DNA of 64,000 bases from Methanofollis aquaemaris (GTDB lineage Archaea > Halobacteriota > Methanomicrobia > Methanomicrobiales > Methanofollaceae). Shown here piece by piece: positions 43,579 to 52,413 of the stretch. The notes under the pieces were generated by a model. That model was not told the origin of the DNA and did not search any database. It saw nothing but the letters and a program-made list of their open reading frames with translations. Every line of letters starts with the position of its first letter. Within the stretch, counting starts at the first letter, position 1. The translations under genes and the position numbers were made by a program. The stretch lies in the NCBI RefSeq assembly GCF_017357525.1, contig NZ_CP036172.1, positions 1,462,561-1,526,560 of the forward strand, read 5' to 3'.

Positions 43579-44412
43579 TCACGGGATAAGCCATCCGAAG
43601 AGACCCTGGGCATCGGTCTCGTTCTGCACGAGAGCGGAGAGCCTGGCCTGGTCTTCTTCCATCACGGCGAGTTGATTCATCAGGAGTGTCCTGGTCTGGT
43701 TGTCGCAGGTGCAGTTCTCGACGAGCCGCTGCATCTCACGGATCTGCTCGGAGGTCTGATTGAGGTTCTGGCACAGGGCCGCCACCGCCTCCTGATCGCC
43801 GCCGAAGAGGAGACGGGTCAACCCCTGTCTCTCCTGGATCTGCTGCTCAGCCATCATCCTGGTCTGGACCGAGTTGTTGAACTCTCTGGCGATCGCCGAG
43901 ATGTTCCCCCCGATCCCACCGTCCATCTCGCCCGCGGCAAGGAGGGTGTGAACCGCTGTCCGGACCTGGTTCTGGTTCTTCCAGGTCGAGGGCGGCCAGG
44001 TGAAATTTTCGGAGAGGTCAACGGTACCGTTCGTGCCGTTCACCGTGGAGGGGAGACGCTTCGCAAGTCCCGGAGGGAGAGGCTTCGTCGCATTCTCATC
44101 CTGGGGCAGGCGCTTGGCAATGCCGGGCGGGATCTTCTTGGTGGGTTTGACCACAGGCACCTGGTCGCTCTCGTTTCCAGCGATCTCAGGGACGTCTTCT
44201 GTTTCGTTCTCAGCGACGTCCGGAATGTCGTCGGTCTCGTTCCCGGCAAGAGGTGCGATCGACGTCATCACATCGCCCTGGGAAGGGCCAGCGTTTTTTT
44301 CCCATCCCTTCTCATGGACGTTGCCCTTCTCTCCGGGGACCGCAAGGGCAGGGGCGGCAAGGAGGAGGAGGGCGATCATCAGTACGGCTGCTCGATATTT
44401 CACAGGAATCAC
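43579..44412 (-). CDS. exported sequon-rich protein of unknown function
   Basis: About 277 residues from a GTG at 44412. A signal peptide (YRAAVLMIALLLLAAPALA) is followed by three similar acidic sequon blocks (NETDDIP, NETEDVP, NESDQVP) and two PPG-A-KRLP repeats, then a helical domain with many glutamines. I count about a dozen N-X-S/T sequons, so it is a likely AglB substrate. GTG codons at 44418 and 44403 are alternative starts; a TATA-like box lies near 44430. No family recognised. Confidence 0.65.
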   Translation of the reverse strand: MIPVKYRAAVLMIALLLLAAPALAVPGEKGNVHEKGWEKNAGPSQGDVMTSIAPLAGNETDDIPDVAENETEDVPEIAGNESDQVPVVKPTKKIPPGIAKRLPQDENATKPLPPGLAKRLPSTVNGTNGTVDLSENFTWPPSTWKNQNQVRTAVHTLLAAGEMDGGIGGNISAIAREFNNSVQTRMMAEQQIQERQGLTRLLFGGDQEAVAALCQNLNQTSEQIREMQRLVENCTCDNQTRTLLMNQLAVMEEDQARLSALVQNETDAQGLFGWLIP

Positions 44413-44482
44413 CGACACGATCTCTGCCGACCACACTATATGAGAATTCTGAACTTCTGAGTTGGATAAAAAAGGAGGAGGT

Positions 44483-45163
44483 TCAGACCGCAGGGGCGTA
44501 CCGTTTCCAGAGGAGGACGATCCCGCCGAGCAGGGCGACGACCGCCAGGAGGGCCCCGCACCCCAGGAACACACTCTCCCTGAAGAGGGAGAGAAGGGCG
44601 GTGGTTCCGAGGGCGATCCCGAAACTGCTGATGACGCTCCCGGTCAGCACGCACCCCACCACGACTGCGGGGGTCAGTCCCATGATCCGTCCGAGGATGG
44701 TGGCATTCATCCCGCCGGAACCCTGGAACGGAACGATCACAAAGATGGTCAGTCCGACGGTGGAGAGGCGCCCGAGCCAGGGGTGGGCCTCGATGTACGA
44801 ATGGCCACCCTCCATCACCCGTCCGATCCATGGGCCGACGAACGGGATCTTCAGGGTCAGGTCGAGGTTGAGGGCGACAAAGAGCGAGGTGCTCAGATCG
44901 ATGACGACGATGATCATCGCCAGGAGCCACCAGGGTTCTCCAAGCCCTATCCCCACCGGGATCACCGATTCTTTCCCGGCCGGCGGGACGATGTACGCCG
45001 CAAGCAGTCCCGCGAGGGTCAGGTAGTCCTCGTGAGGCGTGGTCAGGAAAAGAGAAATGAGTAGAGCGGCGACGAGTCCGAAGGGGAGGGCCAGTTTTAC
45101 CGCCCGATCGACCACGGGGTTGGGGTGGAATGAGACCTCCTTGGTGAGCAGCATCCCTGTCAT
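44483..45163 (-). CDS. small multi-drug export family membrane protein, copy 2
   Basis: 226 residues with about six membrane segments. It shares the pattern YIVPPAGKESVIPVGIGLGEPWWLL, LNLDLTLKIPFVGPWIGR and FQGSGGMNATILGRIMGL with the upstream copy, matching the small multi-drug export (PF06695) family. Transport substrate unknown. Its ATG overlaps the stop of the upstream paralogue, so the two are translated together. Confidence 0.8.
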   Translation of the reverse strand: MTGMLLTKEVSFHPNPVVDRAVKLALPFGLVAALLISLFLTTPHEDYLTLAGLLAAYIVPPAGKESVIPVGIGLGEPWWLLAMIIVVIDLSTSLFVALNLDLTLKIPFVGPWIGRVMEGGHSYIEAHPWLGRLSTVGLTIFVIVPFQGSGGMNATILGRIMGLTPAVVVGCVLTGSVISSFGIALGTTALLSLFRESVFLGCGALLAVVALLGGIVLLWKRYAPAV

Positions 45164-45843
45164 CTCTCTCTGTAGGTTGGTGTCGGCCCCTTATCAAGGA
45201 GAGCCACGCGGCGAAGCATATACCCCGCGGCGACGAGAACGAGGAGAAGAACGATCCCCAAAATAAGTCCCCCGCCCGCAAGAGAGAGGGCTGTCTCGGC
45301 CCCGAGGGCAAGGAGGGTCGACCCGACTGCTGCTCCGAGAGTGACACCACAGATCACCCAGCGTTCGCCAAGGCCCAGGAGCCGGCCCACCACCGCTCCG
45401 CCGACCCCGCCCGAACCCTCCATCGGCAGGGAGGTGAAGAGAACGAGCCCCGCGTACGAGAGGCCCAGGAGCCAGGGCCTCCGTTCGAGAACGGTCCTGC
45501 CGGTCTCGACCACACCGGCCAGCCACGGCCCGACATAGGGGAGGGAGAGAACGAGATCAAAGTTGAGGGCGACGACGAGGCAGCCGACGACGTCCACATA
45601 GGTGCAGGTGAGCGCGGTCAGCCACCAGGGTTGGCCGAGGGCCGCGGCCAGCGGGATGAGCGCCTCACGCCCGACCGGCGGGACGACATAGGCCGCCATC
45701 AGGCCCGTATAGAAGACCGCCTCATCGGGGAAGACGAGAAAGAGAAAAAGAACGTAGAGGGGGTAGAGGAGAAGAGGGAGGACCAGCCTCCCGAAACGCC
45801 CACGCAGGTCTGCATATGAAAGTACCCGCCCTCCTCCGGCCAT
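45160..45843 (-). CDS. small multi-drug export family membrane protein, copy 1
   Basis: 227 residues, paralogous to the downstream gene: YVVPPVGREALIPLAAALGQPWWLT, LNFDLVLSLPYVGPWLAG and MEGSGGVGGAVVGRLLGLG. Six or so membrane helices. The ATG at 45843 is preceded by GTGGTGAC; nine upstream codons are also open. As a tandem pair the two proteins could form a heterodimeric carrier. Confidence 0.8.
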   Translation of the reverse strand: MAGGGRVLSYADLRGRFGRLVLPLLLYPLYVLFLFLVFPDEAVFYTGLMAAYVVPPVGREALIPLAAALGQPWWLTALTCTYVDVVGCLVVALNFDLVLSLPYVGPWLAGVVETGRTVLERRPWLLGLSYAGLVLFTSLPMEGSGGVGGAVVGRLLGLGERWVICGVTLGAAVGSTLLALGAETALSLAGGGLILGIVLLLVLVAAGYMLRRVALLDKGPTPTYRER

Positions 45844-45905
45844 GTCACCACGATCTCTTCGCCCCCACATAAAATGGTGGCGACCGGGGCCATGCGGAAC
45901 AAGAA

Positions 45906-46328
45906 TCAGCGCCGGGTTCGCTCTTCGAGGATCCGCCCGACGATCTGGGACGAACTGGCAAGCGGCCCTTCGTATCGTCCGATCCTCGCCACGTCGGCCC
46001 GCAGCCCCCGCTCCTGTAAGGCCCTCTTCAGATCGTCCTCTTTGAAGAACTGGTTGAAACCGAGGGTGATCACGTCGGGATCGATCTCTCTGATCGGGTC
46101 GAAGATGTCGCCCTCCACCCCGAGCCGCGCGTGGTCGACCGGCTTGAGGGCCCGAACCATCGCGAGGCGCTGCTCCTGCGGGATGATCGGCTGCGGTTTG
46201 TGGCGGACATTGACGTCCCGTGCGACGATCACCCAGAGCTCGTCGCCGAGCTTCTTCGACTCCTCCAGATAGAAGAGGTGGCCGGGGTGGAGGAGGTCAA
46301 AGGTGCCGGTGGCGACGACCCGCCTCAC
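45906..46328 (-). CDS. ribL: FAD synthase RibL (archaeal nucleotidyltransferase)
   Basis: 140 residues. Adenylylates FMN to FAD; the cytidylyltransferase-like fold shows VVATGTFDLLHPGHLFYLEESKKLG with the HxGH motif and DVITLGFNQFFKEDDL. The start is a GTG at 46328 directly behind a perfect GGAGGTGAT ribosome site that lies in the last codons of the upstream gene; the two overlap by four bases. Upstream in-frame codons lack homology. Confidence 0.92.
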   Translation of the reverse strand: MRRVVATGTFDLLHPGHLFYLEESKKLGDELWVIVARDVNVRHKPQPIIPQEQRLAMVRALKPVDHARLGVEGDIFDPIREIDPDVITLGFNQFFKEDDLKRALQERGLRADVARIGRYEGPLASSSQIVGRILEERTRR

Positions 46329-46696
46329 CGGATCACCTCCAGGTCGTAGGGCTGGCCGCTGGCGGTGAAGCACCGCCAGTCGTCAGGGCCGTACGGCCAC
46401 CCGATGATGAGGTGGTAGCGCCCGGTCCTGGGGAAAAAACCGAGGTCCGCGTCGGAAGGACGGATGACCCCGTTCGGATGGGAGTGCGCGCTCCCCGCGG
46501 TGTGGGTGTCGAGGGGAAGCATATCCAGAAAGACGCTGGCGCTTTCCTCATTGCTCGTCGTCCCGGGTACGAGGTTGAGTTCGCTGATGACGCCGTCGGT
46601 CTCCCTGAGTATCGCGGCAAACTCGTTCGGATGGTTTTCCGCCCCGAGCCTGAGGAGGAGGTCAAGAAGGTCGGCAGAGATGCCTCTGATCTTCAT
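46325..46696 (-). CDS. JAMM/MPN-domain protein (putative metallo-isopeptidase)
   Basis: 123 residues, a minimal MPN domain: an upstream Glu in HPNEFAAIL and the JAMM zinc motif HSHPNGVIRPSDAD. Such archaeal proteins may cleave ubiquitin-like modifiers (SAMP) or release sulfur-carrier conjugates. It is coupled to ribL by a four-base overlap and follows the DHPS-like gene by about 50 bases. The start is uncertain (ATG at 46696, or 46720/46726). Confidence 0.83.
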   Translation of the reverse strand: MKIRGISADLLDLLLRLGAENHPNEFAAILRETDGVISELNLVPGTTSNEESASVFLDMLPLDTHTAGSAHSHPNGVIRPSDADLGFFPRTGRYHLIIGWPYGPDDWRCFTASGQPYDLEVIR

Positions 46697-46750
46697 AGGT
46701 CTATGGGTGTTGGGTGCCATGCCCAATGAATGATTGGATCAGGGCCTGAA

Positions 46751-48160
46751 TCAGAACGGTCCGTCCTGGACATAACTCCTGCCCAGGGCGAGGGCCAGTT
46801 CGGCCCGTGCCAGTTCCCGGCCCAGATAGGCGGCATGGTCGAGGCGGGTGACGCATCCGTCTCCGATGAGAGCAGCGGTCAGGTCGGCGGCGGTGCGGCC
46901 GCGATAGAGCCGCCCCTTCTGAGCGGCGAGGATCATTCCGCCGTCAACGGCGATCCTGATGTTCCCGGCAGGGTCGGGGACGAACTCCTCAGGTGCGGGG
47001 GACACGTCGACGACCTCTCCCTCAGGAAGCGGTTCCTGCCGGCGGCGTTTCTCCTTGAGGACGAGGAGGTCGATCCCGAGATCCTTGGGGTACGGGTGCT
47101 CGCCGAGGGCGGCCATCATCTCGGTCGCCCGACGCATCTCGGCCACCGACCCCCTCGTCTTGTCCGAGTGTTCGCTGGTGAAGATCACGGCGGCCCCGAC
47201 CTCATGGGCACACGCGGCCAGGAGGGCGTTGGCCCCGACCGAGTCGGCGTCGATGAGTTCGACAACATTGCCCGCCCCAAAGAAGAGGGGGCACCCAATG
47301 TCCGCGAAGTTCCCGAGCGAGTCCACCAACCCCGATCCCGCTGGCTGGAGGAGGGGGTCGGCGATGAGGGCACCGATCCCGGCCCCCCTCGCGGCGGCGA
47401 GATTCGCGTCAAGCCCGGTCTCGCCGGGGACGACGACTGCCGCCGCCCCGGCCGCGGCCACAGCAGCCCCCACCGCCGGGATGTTTCCTTCATGGAGGGA
47501 GAGGATCAGGTCCGCCCTCGGGAGCGCCGCCAGGATCAGGGTCGGGTCCTGGGTGTCGGCGGCGAGGGGACCGTCGATCCCTTCCAGTGCCGCGAAACAT
47601 CGTTCGACATCGGCGGGCGCGGCATCGAACCCGAAACCCAGGTCGACGATGTCGGCGCCCCGCGCGAAGAAGTCCTCCACCGCCGCACGGAGGTCGGGGT
47701 GACGGTGGGCATCCATGATCTCGGCGAGCACCTTCATCCGCGATCCGCCGCCGATCTTGACCTCCCTGATCATGATCTCAGGCTCGGCCGCCGCCTCGGC
47801 CGCGGCGATCCGCCGGTATGCCGCCTCACGTCGTTCGGCTGCGAAGAGTTCGTCGGCCGGGACCGTCCGTGAAAGGACCACCCTCCCGATACGCGAGAGG
47901 ACCATTCCCAGGTCGGCCGCATGGCGCGGCCCCAGATAGATCGGGACGCCGGTCTCCTCCTCGACCGCTGCAAAGGAGGCCGTCGACATTCCTGAGACCA
48001 TCACCAGGTCATACTCGCCCCGAACGATGATCTCCCGCAACTGGCCGGGGGTGAGGAACGCGGCGATCTCGCCGGTGACCACCACCTCCGCGTCAAAACC
48101 GGCGGCGACCTTCCGAACGACCGCGGCGGTCGCCTCGCCGGTAGGGAGCAGGATCCGCAT
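46751..48160 (-). CDS. dihydropteroate synthase-like protein (methanopterin pathway)
   Basis: 469 residues. The first 140 are a Rossmann-like domain (MRILLPTGEATAAVVRKVAAGFDAEVVVTGEIAAFL, DUF6513 type). The next 250 are a DHPS-like TIM barrel (GADIVDLGFGFDA, DLILSLHEGN, GETGLDANLAAARGAGI). A C-terminal extension follows. The M. jannaschii relative MJ0107 is linked to tetrahydromethanopterin synthesis. AAGGA before the ATG at 48160 supports the start; upstream codons are in frame but unmatched. Alanine-rich and complete. Confidence 0.83.
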   Translation of the reverse strand: MRILLPTGEATAAVVRKVAAGFDAEVVVTGEIAAFLTPGQLREIIVRGEYDLVMVSGMSTASFAAVEEETGVPIYLGPRHAADLGMVLSRIGRVVLSRTVPADELFAAERREAAYRRIAAAEAAAEPEIMIREVKIGGGSRMKVLAEIMDAHRHPDLRAAVEDFFARGADIVDLGFGFDAAPADVERCFAALEGIDGPLAADTQDPTLILAALPRADLILSLHEGNIPAVGAAVAAAGAAAVVVPGETGLDANLAAARGAGIGALIADPLLQPAGSGLVDSLGNFADIGCPLFFGAGNVVELIDADSVGANALLAACAHEVGAAVIFTSEHSDKTRGSVAEMRRATEMMAALGEHPYPKDLGIDLLVLKEKRRRQEPLPEGEVVDVSPAPEEFVPDPAGNIRIAVDGGMILAAQKGRLYRGRTAADLTAALIGDGCVTRLDHAAYLGRELARAELALALGRSYVQDGPF

Positions 48161-48202
48161 ACCATTCCTTAATAGTCGGGAGGGGAAAAATGGTATGATC
48201 TT

Positions 48203-48868
48203 ATGCTGAGATGCGACCTGCATGTCCACTCACGCTATTCACGCGACGGTGAGAGCAGTATCGAGGAGATCCTCAGACGGGCCGAGGCCGTTGGGCTCGA
48301 CGCCGTGGCGATCACCGACCACGACACCGTCGAGGGCGCGCTCGCTGCGCTCTCGTACAAAAGTCCGGTCATTGTCATTCCCGGAACCGAGATCTCGACA
48401 AAACAGGGGCACCTCCTGGCGCTCGGCGTCTCCGAGGCCTTCCCGAAAGGCATGGACTTCTTCGAAGCCGTCCACCGCGCTCGGGAGGCGGGGGCCGTCC
48501 TCATCCTTCCCCACCCGTACCATATGTGGCGCCACGGCGTCGGACAGAAACTGAAGGCCGGGCCGTCCCTGGTGGACGCCATCGAGGTCTTCAACAGCCG
48601 CTACATCACAGGCACCGCGAACCGGAAGGCAGCCATGGTCGCCCGATCCCTCGGCAAACCCTGCGTCGGCGGGAGCGACGCCCACCAGGCAAGGTTTGTC
48701 GGCTACGGCTACACCCTCGTCGACGCCGAACCCGACCTGGCCTCCATCCTCGAAGCCATCCGGGCCGGGCGGACCGCGGCGGGGGGGCGGATGACCCCCC
48801 TCAAGTCGTACACCAGGCAGTCCCTGAAGAGTTCGTGGAAGAAGATCAAGGCCAGGATACCCAAATGA
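48203..48868 (+). CDS. PHP-domain metal-dependent phosphoesterase
   Basis: 221 residues. The PHP signatures are CDLHVHSRYSRDGESS at the N-terminus, AITDHDTVEGA, PGTEIS, HPYH and GSDAHQA. The family includes phosphatases and the PHP parts of polymerases; this short form is probably a nucleotide- or sugar-phosphate phosphatase. The C-terminus is basic (KSSWKKIKARIPK). It is divergent from the DHPS-like gene with only 42 bases between, and overlaps truA by four bases. Confidence 0.87.
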   Translation: MLRCDLHVHSRYSRDGESSIEEILRRAEAVGLDAVAITDHDTVEGALAALSYKSPVIVIPGTEISTKQGHLLALGVSEAFPKGMDFFEAVHRAREAGAVLILPHPYHMWRHGVGQKLKAGPSLVDAIEVFNSRYITGTANRKAAMVARSLGKPCVGGSDAHQARFVGYGYTLVDAEPDLASILEAIRAGRTAAGGRMTPLKSYTRQSLKSSWKKIKARIPK

Positions 48869-49707
48869 GGCTTGCCTTCAGGATCGGCTACTGGGGCGAT
48901 GAGTTCTTCGGCTCCCAGGTGCAGCCCGAGGTCAGGACCGTCGAAGGGGACGTGGCCGAGGTCTGCAGGAGACTCGGACTCTTCGACGATCCACGGGAGG
49001 CGCGCTTCTCCTTTGCCGGGAGGACCGACCGCGGTGTCCATGCCGCCGGGCAGGTCTGTGCCTTCACCACCGCCGAGCCCGAACGAGCGGTCGCCGCCCT
49101 GCGGTACGAACTCCCGGCAGACATCTGGACCACCGGATGGGCCGAGGTCGATGACTGGTTCAGCCCGAGAAAGGAGGCGACCGCCCGGACATACCGCTAC
49201 TTTTTCGACGAGCACCCTGGCGACACCGCCCTGATGGACCTGGCGGCAGAGGCGTTTCTCGGCGAGCACGACTTCACCCTCCTCTCCAGACGGAGCGAAC
49301 GCAACCCGGTGCGCCGGGTGCATGCCGCCAGGGTCTTTGATGAGGACGACTTCTGTGTCTTCGAGGTGACCGCGGAGAGTTTTCTCTGGAACATGGTGCG
49401 GTGCATGGCCTCGGCCCTCGCCGCGGTCGGGCGGGGAGACGAGAACCCCGGATGGATCGAGGAGATCCTCAGGGGAGAGGGGGAGAGACGTCTCCCTGCC
49501 GCACCGTCGGGCGGTCTGATCCTCGCGGACGTCGCATATCCCTTCCCCTTCACTCCCCTCCCTCCATCACCGAAGGCAGAACGGGCTCTTATCAGGCGAG
49601 AAAGAGAGTTCACGTTGAAAAAAAGAGTGAGTGCAACCCTACATGGGCTGAGCCTGGATCTCCCGGGGGAGGAGCAGGTTGATGATGAACTCAGGGATCT
49701 GCCGTGA
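48865..49707 (+). CDS. truA: tRNA pseudouridine(38-40) synthase TruA
   Basis: About 280 residues. Catalytic Asp in AGRTDRGVHAAGQV; also LPADIWTTGWAEV, HDFTLLS and FLWNMVRCMASAL. It isomerises uridines in the anticodon stem-loop. Compared with the family it has about 40 extra C-terminal residues (RALIRREREFTLKKRVSATLHG) after the core. The ATG at 48865 overlaps the PHP stop. Its last 69 bases overlap the end of the convergent gene. Confidence 0.93.
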   Translation: MRLAFRIGYWGDEFFGSQVQPEVRTVEGDVAEVCRRLGLFDDPREARFSFAGRTDRGVHAAGQVCAFTTAEPERAVAALRYELPADIWTTGWAEVDDWFSPRKEATARTYRYFFDEHPGDTALMDLAAEAFLGEHDFTLLSRRSERNPVRRVHAARVFDEDDFCVFEVTAESFLWNMVRCMASALAAVGRGDENPGWIEEILRGEGERRLPAAPSGGLILADVAYPFPFTPLPPSPKAERALIRREREFTLKKRVSATLHGLSLDLPGEEQVDDELRDLP

Positions 49708-50238
49708 GGTCTTGACCGTGAGGAAGAAATTCGCTTTTCCCTCAACAAGCCCTTGATACTTCATGAGCATCTTGAAGTCGGTGGACAGAAGGGTGACGCC
49801 AAAGATCTTCATGCCGGCATGGTGCTCTGCCACTTCACTCTCCTGGCCGACAACGATTTTTTCCCTGTTGCCATTGACATCGAGAATCAGTTCATCCCCA
49901 TAACTGAGCACCATCATCTTGACGTTCCCGACTGTGACAGGTTCGCCGTCAGGGAACCAGACATTGTAGGTCACCGTGTACGGGTAGGTGGAACCCGGTG
50001 TCGGATCCCCGAACTCAACCTGGAGGGTGAAGGCGGCCGCAACGGCAAGGAGCAGGAGCAGCCCGAAGACCCCGAGAACAGCCTTCTTCTTCCCGCTCAT
50101 TTTTTTCTGCTCAGGGGCCGGGGGAGACGGAGGAGATGTTGTTGGCTGCTCAACCGGCTCTGACCGGTCCGGCTGGATAGAGTCAGCCGGGGGGACGATG
50201 CCGTCCGCCGCGTCATTGTAGGTATGTTCTTCGGTCAT
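49639..50238 (-). CDS. membrane-anchored protein with one N-terminal helix
   Basis: 199 residues. An acidic/proline-rich cytosolic segment (about 1-45), a single membrane helix (AVLGVFGLLLLLAVAAAFTL) and an external beta-rich domain of about 120 residues; LEA14-like features (TYNVWFPDGEPVTVG, LLSTDFKMLMKYQGLVEG) are suggestive only. No enzymatic motif. The 3' end overlaps truA by 69 bases. The ATG at 50238 gives the most compact N-terminus. Confidence 0.65.
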   Translation of the reverse strand: MTEEHTYNDAADGIVPPADSIQPDRSEPVEQPTTSPPSPPAPEQKKMSGKKKAVLGVFGLLLLLAVAAAFTLQVEFGDPTPGSTYPYTVTYNVWFPDGEPVTVGNVKMMVLSYGDELILDVNGNREKIVVGQESEVAEHHAGMKIFGVTLLSTDFKMLMKYQGLVEGKANFFLTVKTSRQIPEFIINLLLPREIQAQPM

Positions 50239-50422
50239 GGTGTCTCGCGGGAGAGTGAGTCTCTGCACCATTTATGCGTGCTGGATTATGCCGGAAAGGA
50301 GGGAGGGCCGGACCAACAAACCCAAGTCAGCGCGCACCCAATCTATGTGCATCCACAGCAATCTACAAGAACACACCGACAAATGTAATGATCAATAATG
50401 AGCATCTATCACTGGTGAGGAG

Positions 50423-51313
50423 TTGAGTACGATTTCTGAGATTCCAAAGGAGGAGTACATCACGACCTGCACCGCGGCCTGTGCCGGATGTAGTTCGTCG
50501 CTGTCCCTCCGTTATGTCCTGAAGGCGGCCGGGCCAGACACGGTCCTGGTCGTCCCGGCATGTTGCACGAGTGTCATCCAGGGGATGTATCCGAACACCT
50601 CCTTCAATGTACCGGTGTACAACATCGCCTTTGCAGCGGCTGCAGCCTGTGCCTCAGGTATGAGCAAGGCGTTCAAGAGTGCAGGGAAGAAGACCAACGT
50701 CATCGTCTATGCCGGAGACGGCGGGACGGTCGACATCGGGATACAGGCGCTTTCGGGCGCATTCGAACGCGGCACCAATTTCCTGTACATCTGCTATGAC
50801 AACGAGGCCTACGGGAACACCGGGATGCAGCGTTCCGGTGCGACGCCGCTTGGCGCCCTGACCACCACCACACCGGCCGGGAAGACCGAGACGAAAAAAG
50901 ATCTCGACCAGATCGTGGCCGCCCACAATCCCCCGTACATGGCGACCGCGTGCAGCGCCTATCCGCTTGACCTGTACAAGAAGGTCAAGAAGGCACTCTC
51001 GATCGAAGGGCCGAAGTTCATCCACATCCTGGCGCCCTGTCCGCCGGGGTGGCGGTACAACTCCGACAAGACGATCGAGATCGGGAAACTCGCCGTCAAG
51101 ACCGGGTCGTGGGTGCTGTACGAGCGCGAGTACGGCAAACTCACCGTCTCCGGTCCGTCCAGGACGGCGCTGAAAAAGCCGCACCCGATCGAGGAGTATA
51201 TCCGCGCCCAGGGCCGGTTCAAGAAGGCCACGCCTGAGATCGTCGCCGAGCTCCAGCAGAGCATCGAGAAGAATCTTGCACGGATCAAGAAGGAGGAGGA
51301 AGGCATATGTTGA
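50423..51313 (+). CDS. porB: pyruvate:ferredoxin oxidoreductase, beta subunit
   Basis: 296 residues, the thiamine-diphosphate subunit. Cysteines of the proximal cluster are in CTAACAGC; the TPP motif begins GDGGTVDIGIQAL and ends at YDNEAYGNTG. It reduces ferredoxin while converting pyruvate to acetyl-CoA, or runs in reverse for carbon fixation. A TTG at 50423 is the start, behind GGTGAGG. The gene order here is beta, alpha, gamma, delta rather than the common gamma-delta-alpha-beta. Another 2-oxoacid is possible, though the alpha subunit looks pyruvate-like. Confidence 0.88.
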   Translation: MSTISEIPKEEYITTCTAACAGCSSSLSLRYVLKAAGPDTVLVVPACCTSVIQGMYPNTSFNVPVYNIAFAAAAACASGMSKAFKSAGKKTNVIVYAGDGGTVDIGIQALSGAFERGTNFLYICYDNEAYGNTGMQRSGATPLGALTTTTPAGKTETKKDLDQIVAAHNPPYMATACSAYPLDLYKKVKKALSIEGPKFIHILAPCPPGWRYNSDKTIEIGKLAVKTGSWVLYEREYGKLTVSGPSRTALKKPHPIEEYIRAQGRFKKATPEIVAELQQSIEKNLARIKKEEEGIC

Positions 51314-52413
51314 TGATCTCAACCGGCAACAAGGCCATCGCAGCGGCGGTCAAGCAGGCCCGGCCGTCGGTCGTCGCCGCCTATCCGATCACCCCGCAGA
51401 CCGAGATCATCGAGCAGATCGCCTCCTATGTCGCGAACGGCGAGGTCGAGACCGAGTATATCCCGGTCGAGAGCGAGCACTCGGCGATGGCGGCATGCAT
51501 CGGGGCCTCGGTCACGGGCGTGCGGACTTTCACGGCAACGAGTTCGCACGGGTTGCTGTACATGCACGAGATGCTCCACTGGGCTGCGGGCGCACGTCTG
51601 CCCATCGTGATGGCAAACGTGAACCGCGCGGTGGGGCCGGGGTGGAACACCTGGGCCGAGCACACCGACGCCTTCTCCCAGCGCGACACCGGGTGGCTCC
51701 AGGTCTTCGTGGGCACCGTGCAGGAGGCCTATGACGCCACGCTCATGGCCTTCAGGATCGCAGAGGACGAGCGGGTGCTCCTGCCGGTGATGGTCAACCT
51801 CGACGGCTTCACCCTCTCGCATATCATGCAGTCCCTGGAGACCGTCGACCTCGGCGACTTCATCCCGCCGACCAGACTCCCGTACGCGATCGACGTGAAG
51901 AACCCGATGGGCTACGGGCCGATGACCGGGCCTGACGACTATTTCAGGTTCAGGTGGGATATCGAGCGCTCGATGCGGGACGCCCGCGACGTGATCCGCG
52001 AGACCGAGGAGGAGTTTGCCAGGCGTTTCGGCAGGAAGTACGGTCCGGCCGAGGAATACCTGTGCGAGGATGCCGAGGTCGTCGTCGTCTCGATGGGCAC
52101 CCTCGGCAAGGAGGCCGAAGTGGCCGTCGACCTTCTCCGCAAGGAAGGGGTCAAGGCCGGTTCGATGCGCCTGCGCTGGTTCAGACCTTTCCCCGACCTC
52201 GACCTGAAGGGACGGGAGGTCGTGGTCATCGACCGCGATTACTCGTTCGGCTTCGGCGGGGTCGTGGCGGCTTCGCTCAAGGCGAAGACCGGGATCGAGT
52301 GCTACAATGTGATCGCCGGCCTCGGCGGGCAGGAGGTCACGTACGACGATATCGCCGACTTCGTGCGGAACCGTCGGATCGGTGAAGAGATGTGGTTCGG
52401 GGTGAGCGAGTAA
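51307..52413 (+). CDS. porA: pyruvate:ferredoxin oxidoreductase, alpha subunit
   Basis: 368 residues. The substrate-binding/pyrimidine domain has AAYPITPQTEIIEQIASYV, ESEHSAMAACIGAS, TATSSHGLLYMHEML and NRAVGPGWNTWAEHTDAFSQRDTGW, the PorA-type loop. The C-terminal transketolase-like domain ends with DRDYSFGFGGVV. GGAGG seven bases before the ATG at 51307 sets the start inside the end of porB. The TAA overlaps the next ATG by one base. Confidence 0.88.
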   Translation: MLMISTGNKAIAAAVKQARPSVVAAYPITPQTEIIEQIASYVANGEVETEYIPVESEHSAMAACIGASVTGVRTFTATSSHGLLYMHEMLHWAAGARLPIVMANVNRAVGPGWNTWAEHTDAFSQRDTGWLQVFVGTVQEAYDATLMAFRIAEDERVLLPVMVNLDGFTLSHIMQSLETVDLGDFIPPTRLPYAIDVKNPMGYGPMTGPDDYFRFRWDIERSMRDARDVIRETEEEFARRFGRKYGPAEEYLCEDAEVVVVSMGTLGKEAEVAVDLLRKEGVKAGSMRLRWFRPFPDLDLKGREVVVIDRDYSFGFGGVVAASLKAKTGIECYNVIAGLGGQEVTYDDIADFVRNRRIGEEMWFGVSE

